A DNA stretch of 64,000 bases from Bisgaard Taxon 45 (GCA_030783905.1 JAQAHH010000009.1:434001-498000); one strand, 5' to 3'. Shown: positions 10,646 to 20,703, counted from the stretch's first letter. Translations and numbers: made by a program. The notes: a model not told the origin generated them from the sequence alone.

Positions 10646-10677
10646 CCGCTACATCTTCTTGGTGTAGCGGTTTTTTC
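10646..10677 (+). terminator. Intrinsic terminator of dxs
   Basis: CCGCTACA and TGTAGCGG form an 8-bp stem with a 9-base loop followed by TTTTTTC on the plus strand. The last codons of the convergent kinase gene lie inside this hairpin. Confidence 0.85.
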
Positions 10678-11188
10678 TTTTTAGCGCTTGTAATGTCTCA
10701 ATATCATTGCGTATTGCTTCCGTCATCGGCTGAATAGGCGCAAGCAAAATTTCATCTTGAACAGGATTCGCATTTAAGGATAAATACATTTCATAGACAA
10801 GTTGTGGCTCAACGTGGTGTGTATTCGGAAAAAAGTTTTGTAATCGATACACTACCGTTTCAAGCCCTGTTTGTTTTGCTTGCGCTTTTAACCGTTCGAT
10901 TTCATTCGCATTTCCCCCTACATTACTCACCACAATACACACGTGTTGTAACGGATATTCAGCACAATAGGCAAATGCCTCGACTAATTTTTGTTGAGCA
11001 CGTTGCTTAGCTTGCTGAAAACGTTCTATTGTCCAATGGTATTCGCCATTCTCTATCAGGAAATGATCATTCTCGATATGGAAAATGACACTCTCTAGAT
11101 AACGAGCCTTAAATTCAGCGATTTTTTGCTGAGCAAAGGTACTTTTTCCAGAACCTGAGTGACCTCGGATAATGATGAGTGTTTGCAT
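10649..11188 (-). CDS. Small P-loop kinase-like ATPase
   Basis: A 179-residue protein beginning MQTLIIIRGHSGSGKSTFA, a Walker A motif right at the N-terminus. A DHF segment (ENDHFLIENG) with an aromatic stretch GEYHWTIERFQQA follows, then the hydrophobic strand CIVVSNVG, a layout seen in the AAA_33/zeta-like kinase group that phosphorylates small molecules or RNA ends. The substrate is unknown. A longer reading to 11266 is possible, but the GGGGA eight bases before the ATG at 11188 and the placement of the P-loop favour this start. No antitoxin-like partner is adjacent, so a toxin role is not supported. Its stop codon falls in the dxs terminator. Confidence 0.7.
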   Translation of the reverse strand: MQTLIIIRGHSGSGKSTFAQQKIAEFKARYLESVIFHIENDHFLIENGEYHWTIERFQQAKQRAQQKLVEAFAYCAEYPLQHVCIVVSNVGGNANEIERLKAQAKQTGLETVVYRLQNFFPNTHHVEPQLVYEMYLSLNANPVQDEILLAPIQPMTEAIRNDIETLQALKRKNRYTKKM

Positions 11189-11277
11189 GTTGACAATCCC
11201 CAAAAATAAGTGAGTTGACGGTGATCCCCATTCACACAGATTATGTTGTTTTAGACACGCAAGCACTGTTCTTGCTG

Positions 11278-11326
11278 ATTGACCGCAACATGTGCACGCT
11301 TTTTTACTCGTAAAAGTGCGGTCAAT
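11278..11326. repeat. Inverted uptake-signal pair
   Basis: ATTGACCGCA and TGCGGTCAAT are perfect inverted copies 29 bases apart; the right arm contains the full AAGTGCGGT core. It lies downstream of the symporter gene and upstream of the kinase, where it could contribute to termination of the minus-strand symporter transcript. Confidence 0.6.
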
Positions 11327-11355
11327 AGAAAAGGAATGTGTTACTCAGTTTGTCA

Positions 11356-12801
11356 TTAAGACCAAATATCTTTATCAACACCACGTTTAATTAGATTTGG
11401 ATGCTGTTCGATTTTAAATACTGGTTCAATACCCGCTTTCACTTGATGCTGATAATCTTTCAAAATTAACCAAACAAGCGGAGATAACAAGATAAGAGAT
11501 ACTAAGTTAATCATTGCCATGATCGCCATTACGGTATCCGCAAAATTCCAAACAATATTGGCGGGATTAATCGCGCCAAAGTACACAAAAAAGAGCACCA
11601 CTAAACGGAACATTAACACAAATAAAGGCTTATTACGTAAAAAGCGAATATTACTTTCCGCATACGCATAGTTACCAATAATCGATGAATAAGCAAACAA
11701 AAATAAAATGGCAGCGAGAAAATGTAAACCAAACTCACCCACATGATATTGTAATGCATGTTGTGTTAAAGAAATCCCTTTTAGCGTTTCACTTCCGTAA
11801 TTATCGGACAGTAAAATAATAACTGCAGTACAGGTACATACAATGATGGTGTCCACAAAGACGCCAAGCATTTGAATTAACCCTTGACTCGCAGGATGCT
11901 TCACATCTGCTGCAGCGGCAGAATTCGGTGCCGATCCCATCCCCGCTTCATTAGAAAATAATCCGCGTTTTACGCCCATTAACATGGCCTTAGAAAAAAT
12001 GGCACCAAACATCCCGCCAGCCATCGCACTAAAGTCAAACGCACTCGAAACAATACGTGAAATAATCGTCGGAATAGACTGAATATTCATACCGAGAATA
12101 ATCACCGCAATAATCAAATAAAATAATGCCATCATTGGCACTAATTTTGCACTGACTGCCCCAATGCGTTTTACTCCACCAAAAATAATGAACGCTGTAA
12201 TCGCAACTAACACTAAACCGACATACTGCGCATTCCAATGCCAAGCATTATTCGTTGCTTCCACGATCGCATTGGCCTGTACTGCATTGAAGGCAAAACC
12301 AAAGGTAAAAATCAAACTGACAGCAAATGCGGCACCCAATAGCGGTGCTTTTAACCCTTTGGTAATATAATAGGCAGGTCCACCGCGATATAAACCACAA
12401 GGCTCTTTGACTTTAAATAATTGTGCTAAGGAGGATTCCGCAAATGCACTACTCATACCAATCAGTGCAGTAATCCACATCCAAAAAACCGCCCCTTCAC
12501 CGCCAATCGCAATTGCTGTTGCGACACCACCGATATTTCCTACGCCAACACGACTGGCTAATCCGGTCGTGAATGCTTGAAATGGGGTTAACGAATTCCC
12601 TTCTGCGGTACGACCTGACCACATCTCACGTAAACTACGTGGTAATAAACGTAACTGTACTAACCCTGTTGTTAGTGTAAAAAATAACCCAACCCCTAAC
12701 AAAGTGACGATAGTAATGTCCCATAATGGACCATCTACTTTTTCAACAAACCACGTTAAAGCCTGTTCTACTATTGTTTCGAAAGTAGAAAATATGCTCA
12801 T
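11356..12801 (-). CDS. Alanine/glycine:cation symporter (AGCS family)
   Basis: A 481-residue integral membrane protein of the sodium:alanine symporter family, with about 10-11 hydrophobic segments. Family marks are FQAFTTGLASRVGVGNIGGVA near residue 75, YRGGPAYYI and KRGLFSNEAGMGSAPN. It should import alanine or glycine with sodium or protons; which one cannot be read from sequence. Two adjacent ATGs follow AGGAGG; the second, at 12801, has the better spacing, although 12804 is nearly as good. It stands alone between the glnS terminator and an uptake-signal inverted pair. Confidence 0.9.
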   Translation of the reverse strand: MSIFSTFETIVEQALTWFVEKVDGPLWDITIVTLLGVGLFFTLTTGLVQLRLLPRSLREMWSGRTAEGNSLTPFQAFTTGLASRVGVGNIGGVATAIAIGGEGAVFWMWITALIGMSSAFAESSLAQLFKVKEPCGLYRGGPAYYITKGLKAPLLGAAFAVSLIFTFGFAFNAVQANAIVEATNNAWHWNAQYVGLVLVAITAFIIFGGVKRIGAVSAKLVPMMALFYLIIAVIILGMNIQSIPTIISRIVSSAFDFSAMAGGMFGAIFSKAMLMGVKRGLFSNEAGMGSAPNSAAAADVKHPASQGLIQMLGVFVDTIIVCTCTAVIILLSDNYGSETLKGISLTQHALQYHVGEFGLHFLAAILFLFAYSSIIGNYAYAESNIRFLRNKPLFVLMFRLVVLFFVYFGAINPANIVWNFADTVMAIMAMINLVSLILLSPLVWLILKDYQHQVKAGIEPVFKIEQHPNLIKRGVDKDIWS

Positions 12802-12960
12802 CATTCCTCCTGAGTTAAAAAGCAAAATTAACAAAGTGCAGTATTCTATTATTTTTTTATAAAAAATGGGGATTTTTATTGTCTTTTAATTAAAAAAAGA
12901 CCTATTAATTAGATAAAATTTAACAAAATGCTATATTTTTAATCAGTGTAATTTTATTAT

Positions 12961-12989
12961 AAAAAAAGAGCGCTTAAAAAAGCGCTCTT
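12961..12989 (-). terminator. Intrinsic terminator of glnS
   Basis: AAGAGCGCTT and AAGCGCTCTT make a perfect 10-bp stem with a 4-base loop; the minus strand continues into a run of T. It lies 15 bp after the glnS stop. Confidence 0.9.
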
Positions 12990-13004
12990 CAACCATGAAA
13001 ACAA

Positions 13005-14684
13005 TTAGAAACCTTCTTTTAAACTCACCGTTAAATTGAAGACTAAATGTGTAGGATGACTGTCTTTGCTATCGGCACAATAATAACCTTCCCGCTCAAA
13101 CTGGTAGGCTTTTTCGGGTTGTGCACTGGCTAAACTCTTCTCCACCACACCTTGTTTTACCACTAATGAGTTGGGATTAAGTACTTGATGAATATCCTCT
13201 GCTGCCCCTGGATTCGCCACCGTAAATAAGCGACTGTACTGACGAAATTCTGCTGGGAGTGAATCTTCTGCGGATACCCACTGAATCACACCTTTCACTT
13301 TACGTCCATCCGCTGGATTTTTCCCTAATGTATCAGGATCGTAAGTACAATAAACCGTGGTGATATTCCCCTCTGCATCTTTTTCCACACGCTCTGCTCT
13401 AATCACATAAGCATGACGTAAACGCACTTCTTTACCGAGGACTAAACGTTTATATTGTTTATTTGCTTCTTCACGGAAATCCGCTTGATCAATATAAATT
13501 TCACGCGTAAATGGCAATTCACGTATCCCTAATTCTTCGCGATTTGGATGGTTTGGTGCGCGAAGCATTTCTTTGCCCGTGAAATTCTCAATCACAATTT
13601 TAAGTGGATTAATCACCGCCATCGCGCGTGGTGCATTTTCATTTAAATCTTCACGAATGCAAGCTTCTAATGCACTAAATTCCACCATATTATCTTGTTT
13701 AGTGACGCCAATACGACGGCAGAACTCACGTAATGACGCTGGCGTATAACCACGACGACGTAAACCGGAAATGGTTGGCATACGCGGATCATTCCAACCA
13801 TCGACAATGCCTTCATTCACTAATTGCAATAACTTACGCTTAGAGGTTAAGGTCGATTCTAAATTTAAACGCGAAAACTCATACTGGTGCGGCAATGGAC
13901 GCGCAATCGAAATATTTTCTAATACCCAGTCATACAAACGACGATTATCTTGGAATTCCAATGTACAAAGCGAATGAGTAATGCGCTCAATGGCATCCGA
14001 GATACAATGGGTAAAATCATACATAGGATAAATGCACCATTTATCCCCTGTTTGATGATGGGTGGCAAATTTAATCCGATAAATAACAGGATCGCGCATC
14101 ACAATAAACGGTGATGCCATATCAATTTTCGCGCGTAAGCAAGCTTTACCTTCCTCAATTTCACCGTTTTTCATTTTCTCAAATAAAGCGAAGTTTTCTG
14201 CCACAGAACGATCGCGATAAGGGCTATTTTTACCAGGCTCAGTTAGTGTTCCACGGTATTCTCGCATTTCTTCTGGCGAAAGCTCGTCCACATAGGCTAA
14301 GCCTTTTTCGATTAATTCAATTGCATAACCATAAAGCTGATCAAAGTAGTCAGAGGCATAACGCGGTTGCCCTTCCCATTTGAAACCTAACCATTCCACA
14401 TCTTGTTTAATTGAATCCACATATTCCACATCTTCTTTGACTGGATTCGTATCATCAAAACGTAAATTACATCGTCCCTGATAATCTTCAGCAATCCCAA
14501 AATTTAAACAAATTGATTTCGCATGACCAATGTGTAAATAACCATTGGGTTCAGGCGGAAAACGCGTTTGAACAGCAGTATGTTTACCTGATGCTAAATC
14601 TTCATCAATAATTTGACGAATAAAATTGGTGGGACGTTTTTCTGTATTTTCAGCTGCGACAACGTTTTCAACTGGATGACTCAT
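13005..14684 (-). CDS. glnS: Glutaminyl-tRNA synthetase GlnS
   Basis: GlnS charges tRNA-Gln. The 559-residue class I synthetase has the HIGH motif in [15 protein letters not shown] (about residue 35), RFDDTNP, the KMSKS-equivalent LTSKRKL (about 270), and the C-terminal anticodon-binding beta barrels ending in [16 protein letters not shown]. Length is near the E. coli enzyme (554). The start at 14684 (MSHPVENVV) is preceded by CGAGG; a six-codon upstream extension exists but lacks a ribosome-binding site. It is monocistronic, with a strong terminator. Confidence 0.97.
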   Translation of the reverse strand: MSHPVENVVAAENTEKRPTNFIRQIIDEDLASGKHTAVQTRFPPEPNGYLHIGHAKSICLNFGIAEDYQGRCNLRFDDTNPVKEDVEYVDSIKQDVEWLGFKWEGQPRYASDYFDQLYGYAIELIEKGLAYVDELSPEEMREYRGTLTEPGKNSPYRDRSVAENFALFEKMKNGEIEEGKACLRAKIDMASPFIVMRDPVIYRIKFATHHQTGDKWCIYPMYDFTHCISDAIERITHSLCTLEFQDNRRLYDWVLENISIARPLPHQYEFSRLNLESTLTSKRKLLQLVNEGIVDGWNDPRMPTISGLRRRGYTPASLREFCRRIGVTKQDNMVEFSALEACIREDLNENAPRAMAVINPLKIVIENFTGKEMLRAPNHPNREELGIRELPFTREIYIDQADFREEANKQYKRLVLGKEVRLRHAYVIRAERVEKDAEGNITTVYCTYDPDTLGKNPADGRKVKGVIQWVSAEDSLPAEFRQYSRLFTVANPGAAEDIHQVLNPNSLVVKQGVVEKSLASAQPEKAYQFEREGYYCADSKDSHPTHLVFNLTVSLKEGF

Positions 14685-14814
14685 TCTGACCTCGAATTCC
14701 ATAATGGTTTTGTTATAAAAATGCTAGCTATTCTACCCTGTTTGCCTCCAGAATACAAAAATACCCTGTCTTTTCTTGTGATTTTCATCTTCCTATTTTC
14801 CTTTTTAATGATAA

Positions 14815-14832
14815 AATGAACGAACGTTCATT
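14815..14832. promoter_or_regulatory. TetR-type operator-like palindrome
   Basis: AATGAAC and GTTCATT are perfect inverted arms around GAAC. Operators of this shape are bound by several TetR-family repressors of efflux genes. It lies between divergent glnS and the efflux lipoprotein gene, about 285 bp from the latter. No TetR gene is in the window. The rest of the 433-bp gap (14685-15117) shows no gene. Confidence 0.4.
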
Positions 14833-15058
14833 CACCAACTTGCGAGTCTAAAATCGGTTGCTTTCATTGTTTTTCCTTGCTCAACATAATCGGGATAAAA
14901 CAATTTTAAGCTATTGTGTGAAGCACGATAAATGAAAAAAATCGCGATTTTCTCGCGCAAAATAGACTGCCCTTTTAGTGATGAGCATGTCATTGTGCAC
15001 TGTTAGACCAATTACATCTCATACCAAGATGAAGGTTTTAGTCAGACAAGAAAAAAAT

Positions 15059-15067
15059 TGCTATAAT
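15059..15067 (+). promoter_or_regulatory. Extended -10 promoter for the efflux lipoprotein gene
   Basis: TGCTATAAT is a perfect extended -10 element 50 bp before the start codon. No good -35 hexamer is seen 17 bases upstream, as is common for extended -10 promoters. Confidence 0.55.
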
Positions 15068-15117
15068 CCGTTCTTGCAAATGGGTCAAGCGACTCGCATG
15101 TTTAACTAAGGATTGTC

Positions 15118-16488
15118 ATGATGTTAAAACGAAACCCAATTACTTTTTTATTATTATCTACAGCGTTGGTTGGTTGTGCTAATCTGGATGATTCATACCA
15201 ACAAGCCAAGCAAGACTTTCAACAGTATCAAGAAATCACAAAACAATATGCGGTGCAAGAAAGTTGGTGGGAACACTATCGAGATACACAGCTCAACACC
15301 TTAATTCAGCAAGCATTAGACAATAATAAAAATTTGGCTAAAGCCGCTATCAATGTGAATAAGGCGCTTTATCAAGCGAATTTAGTAGGGGCGAATTTAG
15401 TGCCTGCCTTTAGTGGTAAAGTGGAATCAACAGCAACGCGAAATATTGAACACAGTCAGCCTTCAAAAATTCAGCATGGTGGTTCTATTAATGTTAGCTA
15501 CACCTTAGATCTCTGGCGACGTTTAGCCGACTCTGCTTCCGCAGGTGAATGGGCACATAAAGCCAGTGCCCAAGATCTTGAGGCGGCACGTTTATCTCTC
15601 ATCAATTCTGTCATCGCGACCTATTACCGTCTCGCCTTCCTCAACGATGCAGTACAATCGACAGAGGGCACCATTAACTATTACAGCCAAATTAATACGA
15701 TCATGCAAAATCGTTTTAAACTCGGTATAGCCGACAGTGCAAGTTCAGATCAAGCACAACAAGCTGTATTAAGAGCCCGTAACCAGTTGATCACTTATCA
15801 AACACAACGAAAAGTCGCAGAACAAACTTTGCGTAATTTACTTAATTTAAAACCGAATGAAGCGTTAAATGTCAGATTCCCAGCTATTTTAAATGTGAAA
15901 ACACTGGGGGTGAACACCAATGTACCCGTTTCAACTATTGCTAACCGACCTGACATTAAAAGCGCACAATATCGTTTAAGCGCTGCGTTTAAAGATGCGA
16001 AAGCGGTACAAAAAAGTTGGTTCCCAACCATTACGCTAGGTGCGAGTTTGGCTTCTGCAGGTGCCAAAATTGACACCGCACTAGATACACCAATAGCGAG
16101 CGGACTAATTGGGATTAATCTGCCTTTCCTCAATTGGAATACCGTCAGATGGAATGTAAAAATTTCAGAAGCAAATTACGAACTCGCCAAAGTGAACTAT
16201 GAACAAGCAATCACTACGGCACTAAATGAAATTGATACCCTCTATTTCAACTACCAACAATCAAAAGCAAATTTTGCGAATCTGCAAAAAGCGGATGCTT
16301 ACAACAAACGCATTACCCAATACTACAAAAATCGCTATGATGCTGGGGTGGCATCCTTAAGGGATTGGTTAACGGCAGCGAATACCGAGAACGATGCAAA
16401 ATTAGCTATTTTAAATGCGAAATATCAATTGATTCAGCAAGAAAATAGCATTTACAGTGCTATGGCGGGGTATTACTCGATTCAATAA
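15118..16488 (+). CDS. TolC-like outer-membrane efflux lipoprotein (NodT/OprM type)
   Basis: A 456-residue outer-membrane channel of tripartite efflux pumps. The signal peptide ends in the lipobox LVGC (cysteine about residue 20), so the mature protein is a lipoprotein as in OprM/CmeC rather than E. coli TolC. WWEHYRDTQLNTLIQQAL and NRPDIKSAQYRLSAA are the two OEP-family hallmarks, one in each half of the internal duplication, and long coiled helices are predicted between them. No inner-membrane pump or adaptor gene is adjacent, so it probably serves pumps encoded elsewhere. It carries its own promoter and terminator, and a TetR-type palindrome upstream may regulate it. P. multocida is reported to have two TolC homologues; this would be one (from memory). 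Confidence 0.9.
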   Translation: MMLKRNPITFLLLSTALVGCANLDDSYQQAKQDFQQYQEITKQYAVQESWWEHYRDTQLNTLIQQALDNNKNLAKAAINVNKALYQANLVGANLVPAFSGKVESTATRNIEHSQPSKIQHGGSINVSYTLDLWRRLADSASAGEWAHKASAQDLEAARLSLINSVIATYYRLAFLNDAVQSTEGTINYYSQINTIMQNRFKLGIADSASSDQAQQAVLRARNQLITYQTQRKVAEQTLRNLLNLKPNEALNVRFPAILNVKTLGVNTNVPVSTIANRPDIKSAQYRLSAAFKDAKAVQKSWFPTITLGASLASAGAKIDTALDTPIASGLIGINLPFLNWNTVRWNVKISEANYELAKVNYEQAITTALNEIDTLYFNYQQSKANFANLQKADAYNKRITQYYKNRYDAGVASLRDWLTAANTENDAKLAILNAKYQLIQQENSIYSAMAGYYSIQ

Positions 16489-16492
16489 CAAG

Positions 16493-16518
16493 AAAGAGGC
16501 AGTTAGCCTCTTTTTTAT
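16493..16518 (+). terminator. Intrinsic terminator of the efflux gene
   Basis: AAAGAGGC and GCCTCTTT form an 8-bp stem around AGTTA, followed by more T. It starts four bases after the stop codon and ends about 25 bp before cutC. Confidence 0.85.
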
Positions 16519-16543
16519 TCACTCTGGTCCAGGATCGCATCTT

Positions 16544-17274
16544 ATGAAAATCGAAGTCTGTATTGATAATATCGAATCAGTATTCATCGCACAACATGCG
16601 GGCGCTGATCGTCTAGAACTCTGTGGTTGTCTTTCCGTGGGAGGTGTCACGCCCCCCTATTCATTGATTAAAAGTGCGGTTAATTTAGCCCAAATTCCTT
16701 GCTATGTGATGATTCGACCAAGAGCAGGCGATTTCTTGTTTAATACACATGAAGTCAAGATGATGATTGATGATATTCATCTTGCCAAACAACTCGGTGC
16801 TCAAGGCATCGTGATCGGTGCATTGACTCAACATGCTGAAATTGACCTATCGGTTTGCGAAAGGTTAATACAGGCAGCAGAAGGATTAGGGGTCACCTTC
16901 CATCGCGCGTTTGATCTTTGTCGCGATCCGATAACAAGTTTAACACAATTAATTCAGCTAGGTTGTGAACGCGTTTTGACTTCGGGGCAAAAAGCGAATG
17001 CCATAGCAGGTCAACCCTTAATTAAACAATTAGTGGAACTGGCATCAAACCGTATCACAATAATGGCAGGGGCCGGGATTAATGCAGAAAATGCGGCCTG
17101 GTTAGCCGAGAATACAGGGGTCAGTGAATTACATTTATCTGGAAAAAGTTATCGTTTAAGTGAAATGCAATCTCACGCGGAAGCCGTAATGGGCGAAAAC
17201 AGCCAAGATGATCAAAAAATCTGGCGAGCGGATTTTAGTAAGATACAAGCGGTAAAAGCGCGTGTAGAAAAGTA

Positions 17275-17278
<4 letters not shown>
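16544..17278 (+). CDS. cutC: CutC family protein
   Basis: A 244-residue TIM-barrel protein of the CutC family. The opening MKIEVCIDNIESV, then AGADRLELC, VMIRPRAGDF and TFHRAFDLC are family signatures. CutC was once linked to copper handling, but its true function is uncertain. The ATG at 16544 was chosen because the protein aligns from this point; upstream codons read through the terminator of the previous gene. Its stop codon overlaps the 3' end of rnpB, which is transcribed from the other strand. Confidence 0.92.
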
Positions 17279-17652
<374 letters not shown>

Positions 17653-17658
17653 GCGCGC

Positions 17659-17664
17659 AGTATA
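17659..17664 (-). promoter_or_regulatory. -10 element of rnpB
   Basis: TATACT on the minus strand lies seven bases before the predicted 5' end of RNase P RNA. The -35 region is not obvious. Confidence 0.5.
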
Positions 17665-17795
17665 ACGGAATTCCGGCAAAAAAGACAGAACTTATTTGAA
17701 ATCCAACGAAAATCGACCGCACTTTTGTCTTTTGCCAAGGAAAAAGCAAAGCTTGCGCTAAATCAATGTAAAACTCAAAATCAACGACAATCTTA

Positions 17796-17804
17796 TGTTA
17801 TAAT
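17796..17804 (+). promoter_or_regulatory. Extended -10 promoter for kdsD
   Basis: TGTTATAAT, a perfect extended -10 element, lies 34 bp before the kdsD start. An uptake-signal core lies further upstream near 17716. Confidence 0.5.
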
Positions 17805-17838
17805 TCCCTCAGTTTTTATGTCGATAAAGGACTCTGAA

Positions 17839-18774
17839 ATGAACTATTTGCAGATCGCACGTGAAACATTAACGATTGAAGAAAAAGCACTGGCTCGTTT
17901 AAGTCAACGACTTGATGCCCACTTTAACGAAATCGTTGAGTTAATTTTACACTGCCAAGGGCGCTTAGTAATTGGCGGGATCGGGAAATCGGGTTTGGTA
18001 GGGAAAAAAATGGTCGCCACCTTTGCTTCTACGGGTACACCAAGTTTTTTCCTACATCCAACAGAAGCCTTCCACGGTGACTTAGGTATGCTCAAACCGA
18101 TTGATATTGTGATGTTGATTTCTTATAGCGGTGAAACAGACGATGTCAATAAACTCATTCCAAGCCTGAAAAATTTCGGTAATAAAATCATTGCCCTCAC
18201 AGGTAATCCAAATTCAACCCTCGCTAAACATTCCGACTATGTGCTTGATATTAGTGTTGAGCGTGAAGTCTGCCCTAATAATCTTGCGCCGACCACTTCT
18301 GTGTTGGTGACAATGGCATTAGGGGATGCACTTGCCGTTTCTTTAATTAAAGCTCGTGATTTCAAGCCCGCAGATTTTGCTCGTTTCCACCCTGGTGGCA
18401 GCCTAGGACGCCGTTTATTATGCCGTGTCAAAGATGAAATGCAAACGCGTCTGCCAGTTACGCGCTTAGAAACCTCCTTTACAGATTGCTTGACAATCAT
18501 GAATGAAGGTCGAATGGGGGTGGCTTTAGTGATGGAGCAAAATCAATTAAAAGGGATTATTACTGACGGTGATATTCGTCGTGCACTTACCGCTAATGGG
18601 GCAGAAACCTTACGTAAAACAGCACAAGATTTAATGACGTCTCATCCAAAAACCATTCATCAAGATGCTTATTTAGCTGAAGCAGAAGCCTTTATGAAAG
18701 CGAAAAAAATCCACTCTTTAGTGGTGGTTAACGATCAACAACATGTCGTTGGTCTTGTGGAGTTTACCAGCTAA
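17839..18774 (+). CDS. kdsD: D-arabinose 5-phosphate isomerase KdsD
   Basis: KdsD converts ribulose 5-phosphate to arabinose 5-phosphate, the first step to the lipopolysaccharide sugar Kdo. The 311-residue protein has an N-terminal SIS domain (GRLVIGGIGKSGLVGKKM about residue 45; SYSGETDD about residue 100; ASTGTPSFFLHP) and two C-terminal CBS domains (GVALVMEQNQLKGIITDGDIRR and HSLVVVNDQQHVVGLVEFTS). The start at 17839 follows AAAGGA and gives the conserved KpsF/GutQ length; an in-frame extension to 17725 overlaps the promoter. It overlaps kdsC by one base (TAATG), so the two Kdo steps are translated together. Confidence 0.94.
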   Translation: MNYLQIARETLTIEEKALARLSQRLDAHFNEIVELILHCQGRLVIGGIGKSGLVGKKMVATFASTGTPSFFLHPTEAFHGDLGMLKPIDIVMLISYSGETDDVNKLIPSLKNFGNKIIALTGNPNSTLAKHSDYVLDISVEREVCPNNLAPTTSVLVTMALGDALAVSLIKARDFKPADFARFHPGGSLGRRLLCRVKDEMQTRLPVTRLETSFTDCLTIMNEGRMGVALVMEQNQLKGIITDGDIRRALTANGAETLRKTAQDLMTSHPKTIHQDAYLAEAEAFMKAKKIHSLVVVNDQQHVVGLVEFTS

Positions 18775-19319
18775 TGTTAACGCAAAAACTCCAAAATATT
18801 AAATTTGTCATTACCGATATTGACGGGGTACTGACGGATGGTTCCTTGCATTATGATGCACAAGGTGAAGCGTTCAAAACCTTCCATGTAAGAGATGGAT
18901 TAGGTATCCGAATGTTAATGGAATCCGGTATTCAAGTTGCGGTACTCTCTGGACGAGATTCACCGATTTTACGCAAACGCATTGCCGATTTAGGGATTCA
19001 ACTCTTTTTCCTTGGCAAATTGGAAAAAGAGAGTGCTTGTTTTGAACTGATGCAACAAGCCAATGTCTGTGCGCAAGAAACAGCCTATATTGGTGATGAC
19101 AGTGTTGATTTGCCTGCCTTTGCTGTCTGTGGTGTCGCCTTTGCCGTCCAAGATGCGCCCGCTTATGTCAAATCGCAAGCTGATCATGTATTGAGCCTAA
19201 AAGGTGGACAAGGGGCGTTCCGTGAAATGTCCGACATGATTCTCGCGGCACAACATAAAAGCGACATATATACTTGTGCGCAAGGCTTCTTAAAAGCCGC
19301 AAAAAAAATGGCACAATAA
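18774..19319 (+). CDS. kdsC: Kdo-8-phosphate phosphatase KdsC
   Basis: KdsC removes phosphate from Kdo 8-phosphate. The 181-residue HAD-superfamily protein has the nucleophile motif TDIDGVLTDGSL (about residue 15), LSGRDSPILRKR (motif II), KLEKESACF and GDDSVDLPAF (motif IV), the tetrameric C0-type layout without a cap. Its ATG overlaps the kdsD stop. A strong bidirectional hairpin follows. Confidence 0.95.
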   Translation: MLTQKLQNIKFVITDIDGVLTDGSLHYDAQGEAFKTFHVRDGLGIRMLMESGIQVAVLSGRDSPILRKRIADLGIQLFFLGKLEKESACFELMQQANVCAQETAYIGDDSVDLPAFAVCGVAFAVQDAPAYVKSQADHVLSLKGGQGAFREMSDMILAAQHKSDIYTCAQGFLKAAKKMAQ

Positions 19320-19332
19320 ACCTCCTACAACA

Positions 19333-19360
19333 AAAAAACACGCGTAAACGCGTGTTTTTT
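19333..19360. terminator. Bidirectional terminator between kdsC and sspB
   Basis: AAAAAACACGCG and CGCGTGTTTTTT form a perfect 12-bp stem with loop TAAA, with A and T tails on both sides. It can serve both convergent genes. Confidence 0.9.
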
Positions 19361-19380
19361 ATGAAGAAAGAAAACCCCTC

Positions 19381-19860
19381 TTATTTAATAATTCTTAAAT
19401 GAGAAGTCGATTTTTTTTCCGTCGTGTTGTCTTTGTTTGTGCTTTTTTGAGTATTCTCGCTGGCTTTTGGCTTATCAACCGCATCGACAAAACTCAATGG
19501 TTGCTCAACGTGAATAGCAGGCGCTACCTCATCATAAATCGCTTCAGGTTCAAACAGCACACCATCACCATTCTCACGAGCATAAATAGCCACCGCTGCC
19601 CCCATTGGAATATAAATATCCTGTGAAACACCCCGAAAACGTGCGCTAAACTGAATACTCTCATGACTTAGCACCAAATTCCCCGTCGCATTTGCAGATA
19701 AATTGAGGACAATTTGTCCATCTTTAACATATTCCACGGGGACTTTCACACCAGCATAAGTGGCATCGACCACTAAATAAGGGGTAAAATCATTATCCAC
19801 TAACCAATCATAATAAGCTCTTAATAAATAAGGACGCTTAGGTGACGCTTTATGTACCAT
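19381..19860 (-). CDS. sspB: ClpXP adaptor SspB
   Basis: SspB delivers ssrA-tagged and other substrates to ClpXP. The 159-residue protein has the substrate-binding domain (SPKRPYLLRAYYDWLVDNDFTPYLVVDA, VPVEYVKDGQIVLN, FSARFRGV), a poorly conserved hydrophilic linker, and the C-terminal ClpX-binding peptide LRIIK. It lies six bases after sspA, in the usual sspAB operon. Confidence 0.95.
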   Translation of the reverse strand: MVHKASPKRPYLLRAYYDWLVDNDFTPYLVVDATYAGVKVPVEYVKDGQIVLNLSANATGNLVLSHESIQFSARFRGVSQDIYIPMGAAVAIYARENGDGVLFEPEAIYDEVAPAIHVEQPLSFVDAVDKPKASENTQKSTNKDNTTEKKSTSHLRIIK

Positions 19861-19866
19861 GCTGAA

Positions 19867-20505
19867 TTATTTCTCATCCATTAAATTTTTCGGCGCAGAC
19901 ACACCCAAAGATTGCATAAATGAATCGCGTTCAAACACACGTGCCATGTATGCTTTAATCGCTTTGCTACCTGCGCCAGTGAAATCCACACCTAGTTCTT
20001 GCATACGCCATAATAATGGCGCGATATAACAATCCACTAAACTAAATTCGTCGCTCATGAAGTAAGGCATTTGGGTAAAAATAGGTGCAATCGCTAAAAT
20101 TTCTTCTCTTAATTGCTTTAATGCAACTGCACGTTCTTCATCGGTACCCTTTTCTGCTTTTGCTAATACGGGATACCAATCTTGCTCAATACGTAACATT
20201 AATAAACGGCTTTTTCCCCGTGCCACTGGATAAACAGGCATGAGTGGTGGATGAGGGAAACGCTCATCAAGATATTCCATAATAATACGTGAATTAAATA
20301 AAACTAAATCACGATCAACTAATGTCGGCAACGTGCCATACGGATTTAATTCCATTAAATCTTCTGATACGACTTGAGGATCTACAACTTCCGTTTCATA
20401 AGCAACACCCTTTTCAGCCAAAACAATCCTTACTTGATGGCAATAAATATCTGTTTTATCTGAAAAAAGTGTCATTATTGAACGTTTATTTGCAGCGCTT
20501 GTCAT
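19867..20505 (-). CDS. sspA: Stringent starvation protein A
   Basis: SspA is a glutathione S-transferase-fold protein that binds RNA polymerase and helps cells respond to starvation and acid stress. The 212-residue sequence has the thioredoxin-like N-terminus (TLFSDKTDIYCHQVRIVLAEKG), NPYGTLPTLVDRDLVLFNSRIIMEYLDERFPHP and the helical C-terminal half. The pocket residues PHPPLMP, known to matter in E. coli, are present. GGAGG precedes the ATG. The order rplM-rpsI-sspA-sspB is the classical gammaproteobacterial arrangement, with a terminator between rpsI and sspA. Confidence 0.95.
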   Translation of the reverse strand: MTSAANKRSIMTLFSDKTDIYCHQVRIVLAEKGVAYETEVVDPQVVSEDLMELNPYGTLPTLVDRDLVLFNSRIIMEYLDERFPHPPLMPVYPVARGKSRLLMLRIEQDWYPVLAKAEKGTDEERAVALKQLREEILAIAPIFTQMPYFMSDEFSLVDCYIAPLLWRMQELGVDFTGAGSKAIKAYMARVFERDSFMQSLGVSAPKNLMDEK

Positions 20506-20646
20506 CTATTCCTCCGACAGCTCTAAAATGAATTAAAATTTATTAAACTTTGCCCGATTTTGGCATGATTTTATATAAAAAATGGGCGTTTATTCTACCA
20601 CAAATCGTCCCGTGATTTCCAAAGATTCTGGTAAATTTTATTGTGA

Positions 20647-20678
20647 TAAAAAAATTGCAAGCCTTTTGGGCTTGCAAT
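20647..20678 (-). terminator. Intrinsic terminator of rplM-rpsI
   Basis: ATTGCAAGCC and GGCTTGCAAT form a 10-bp stem with a 5-base loop and a following run of T on the minus strand, 25 bp after the rpsI stop. Confidence 0.88.
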
Positions 20679-20703
20679 CTGAATATAAAACGTAAAATAG
20701 AAA

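Noticed and set aside
10649-11188. Zeta-toxin role for the P-loop kinase
   Set aside because: No epsilon-like antitoxin neighbour and only the P-loop is shared.
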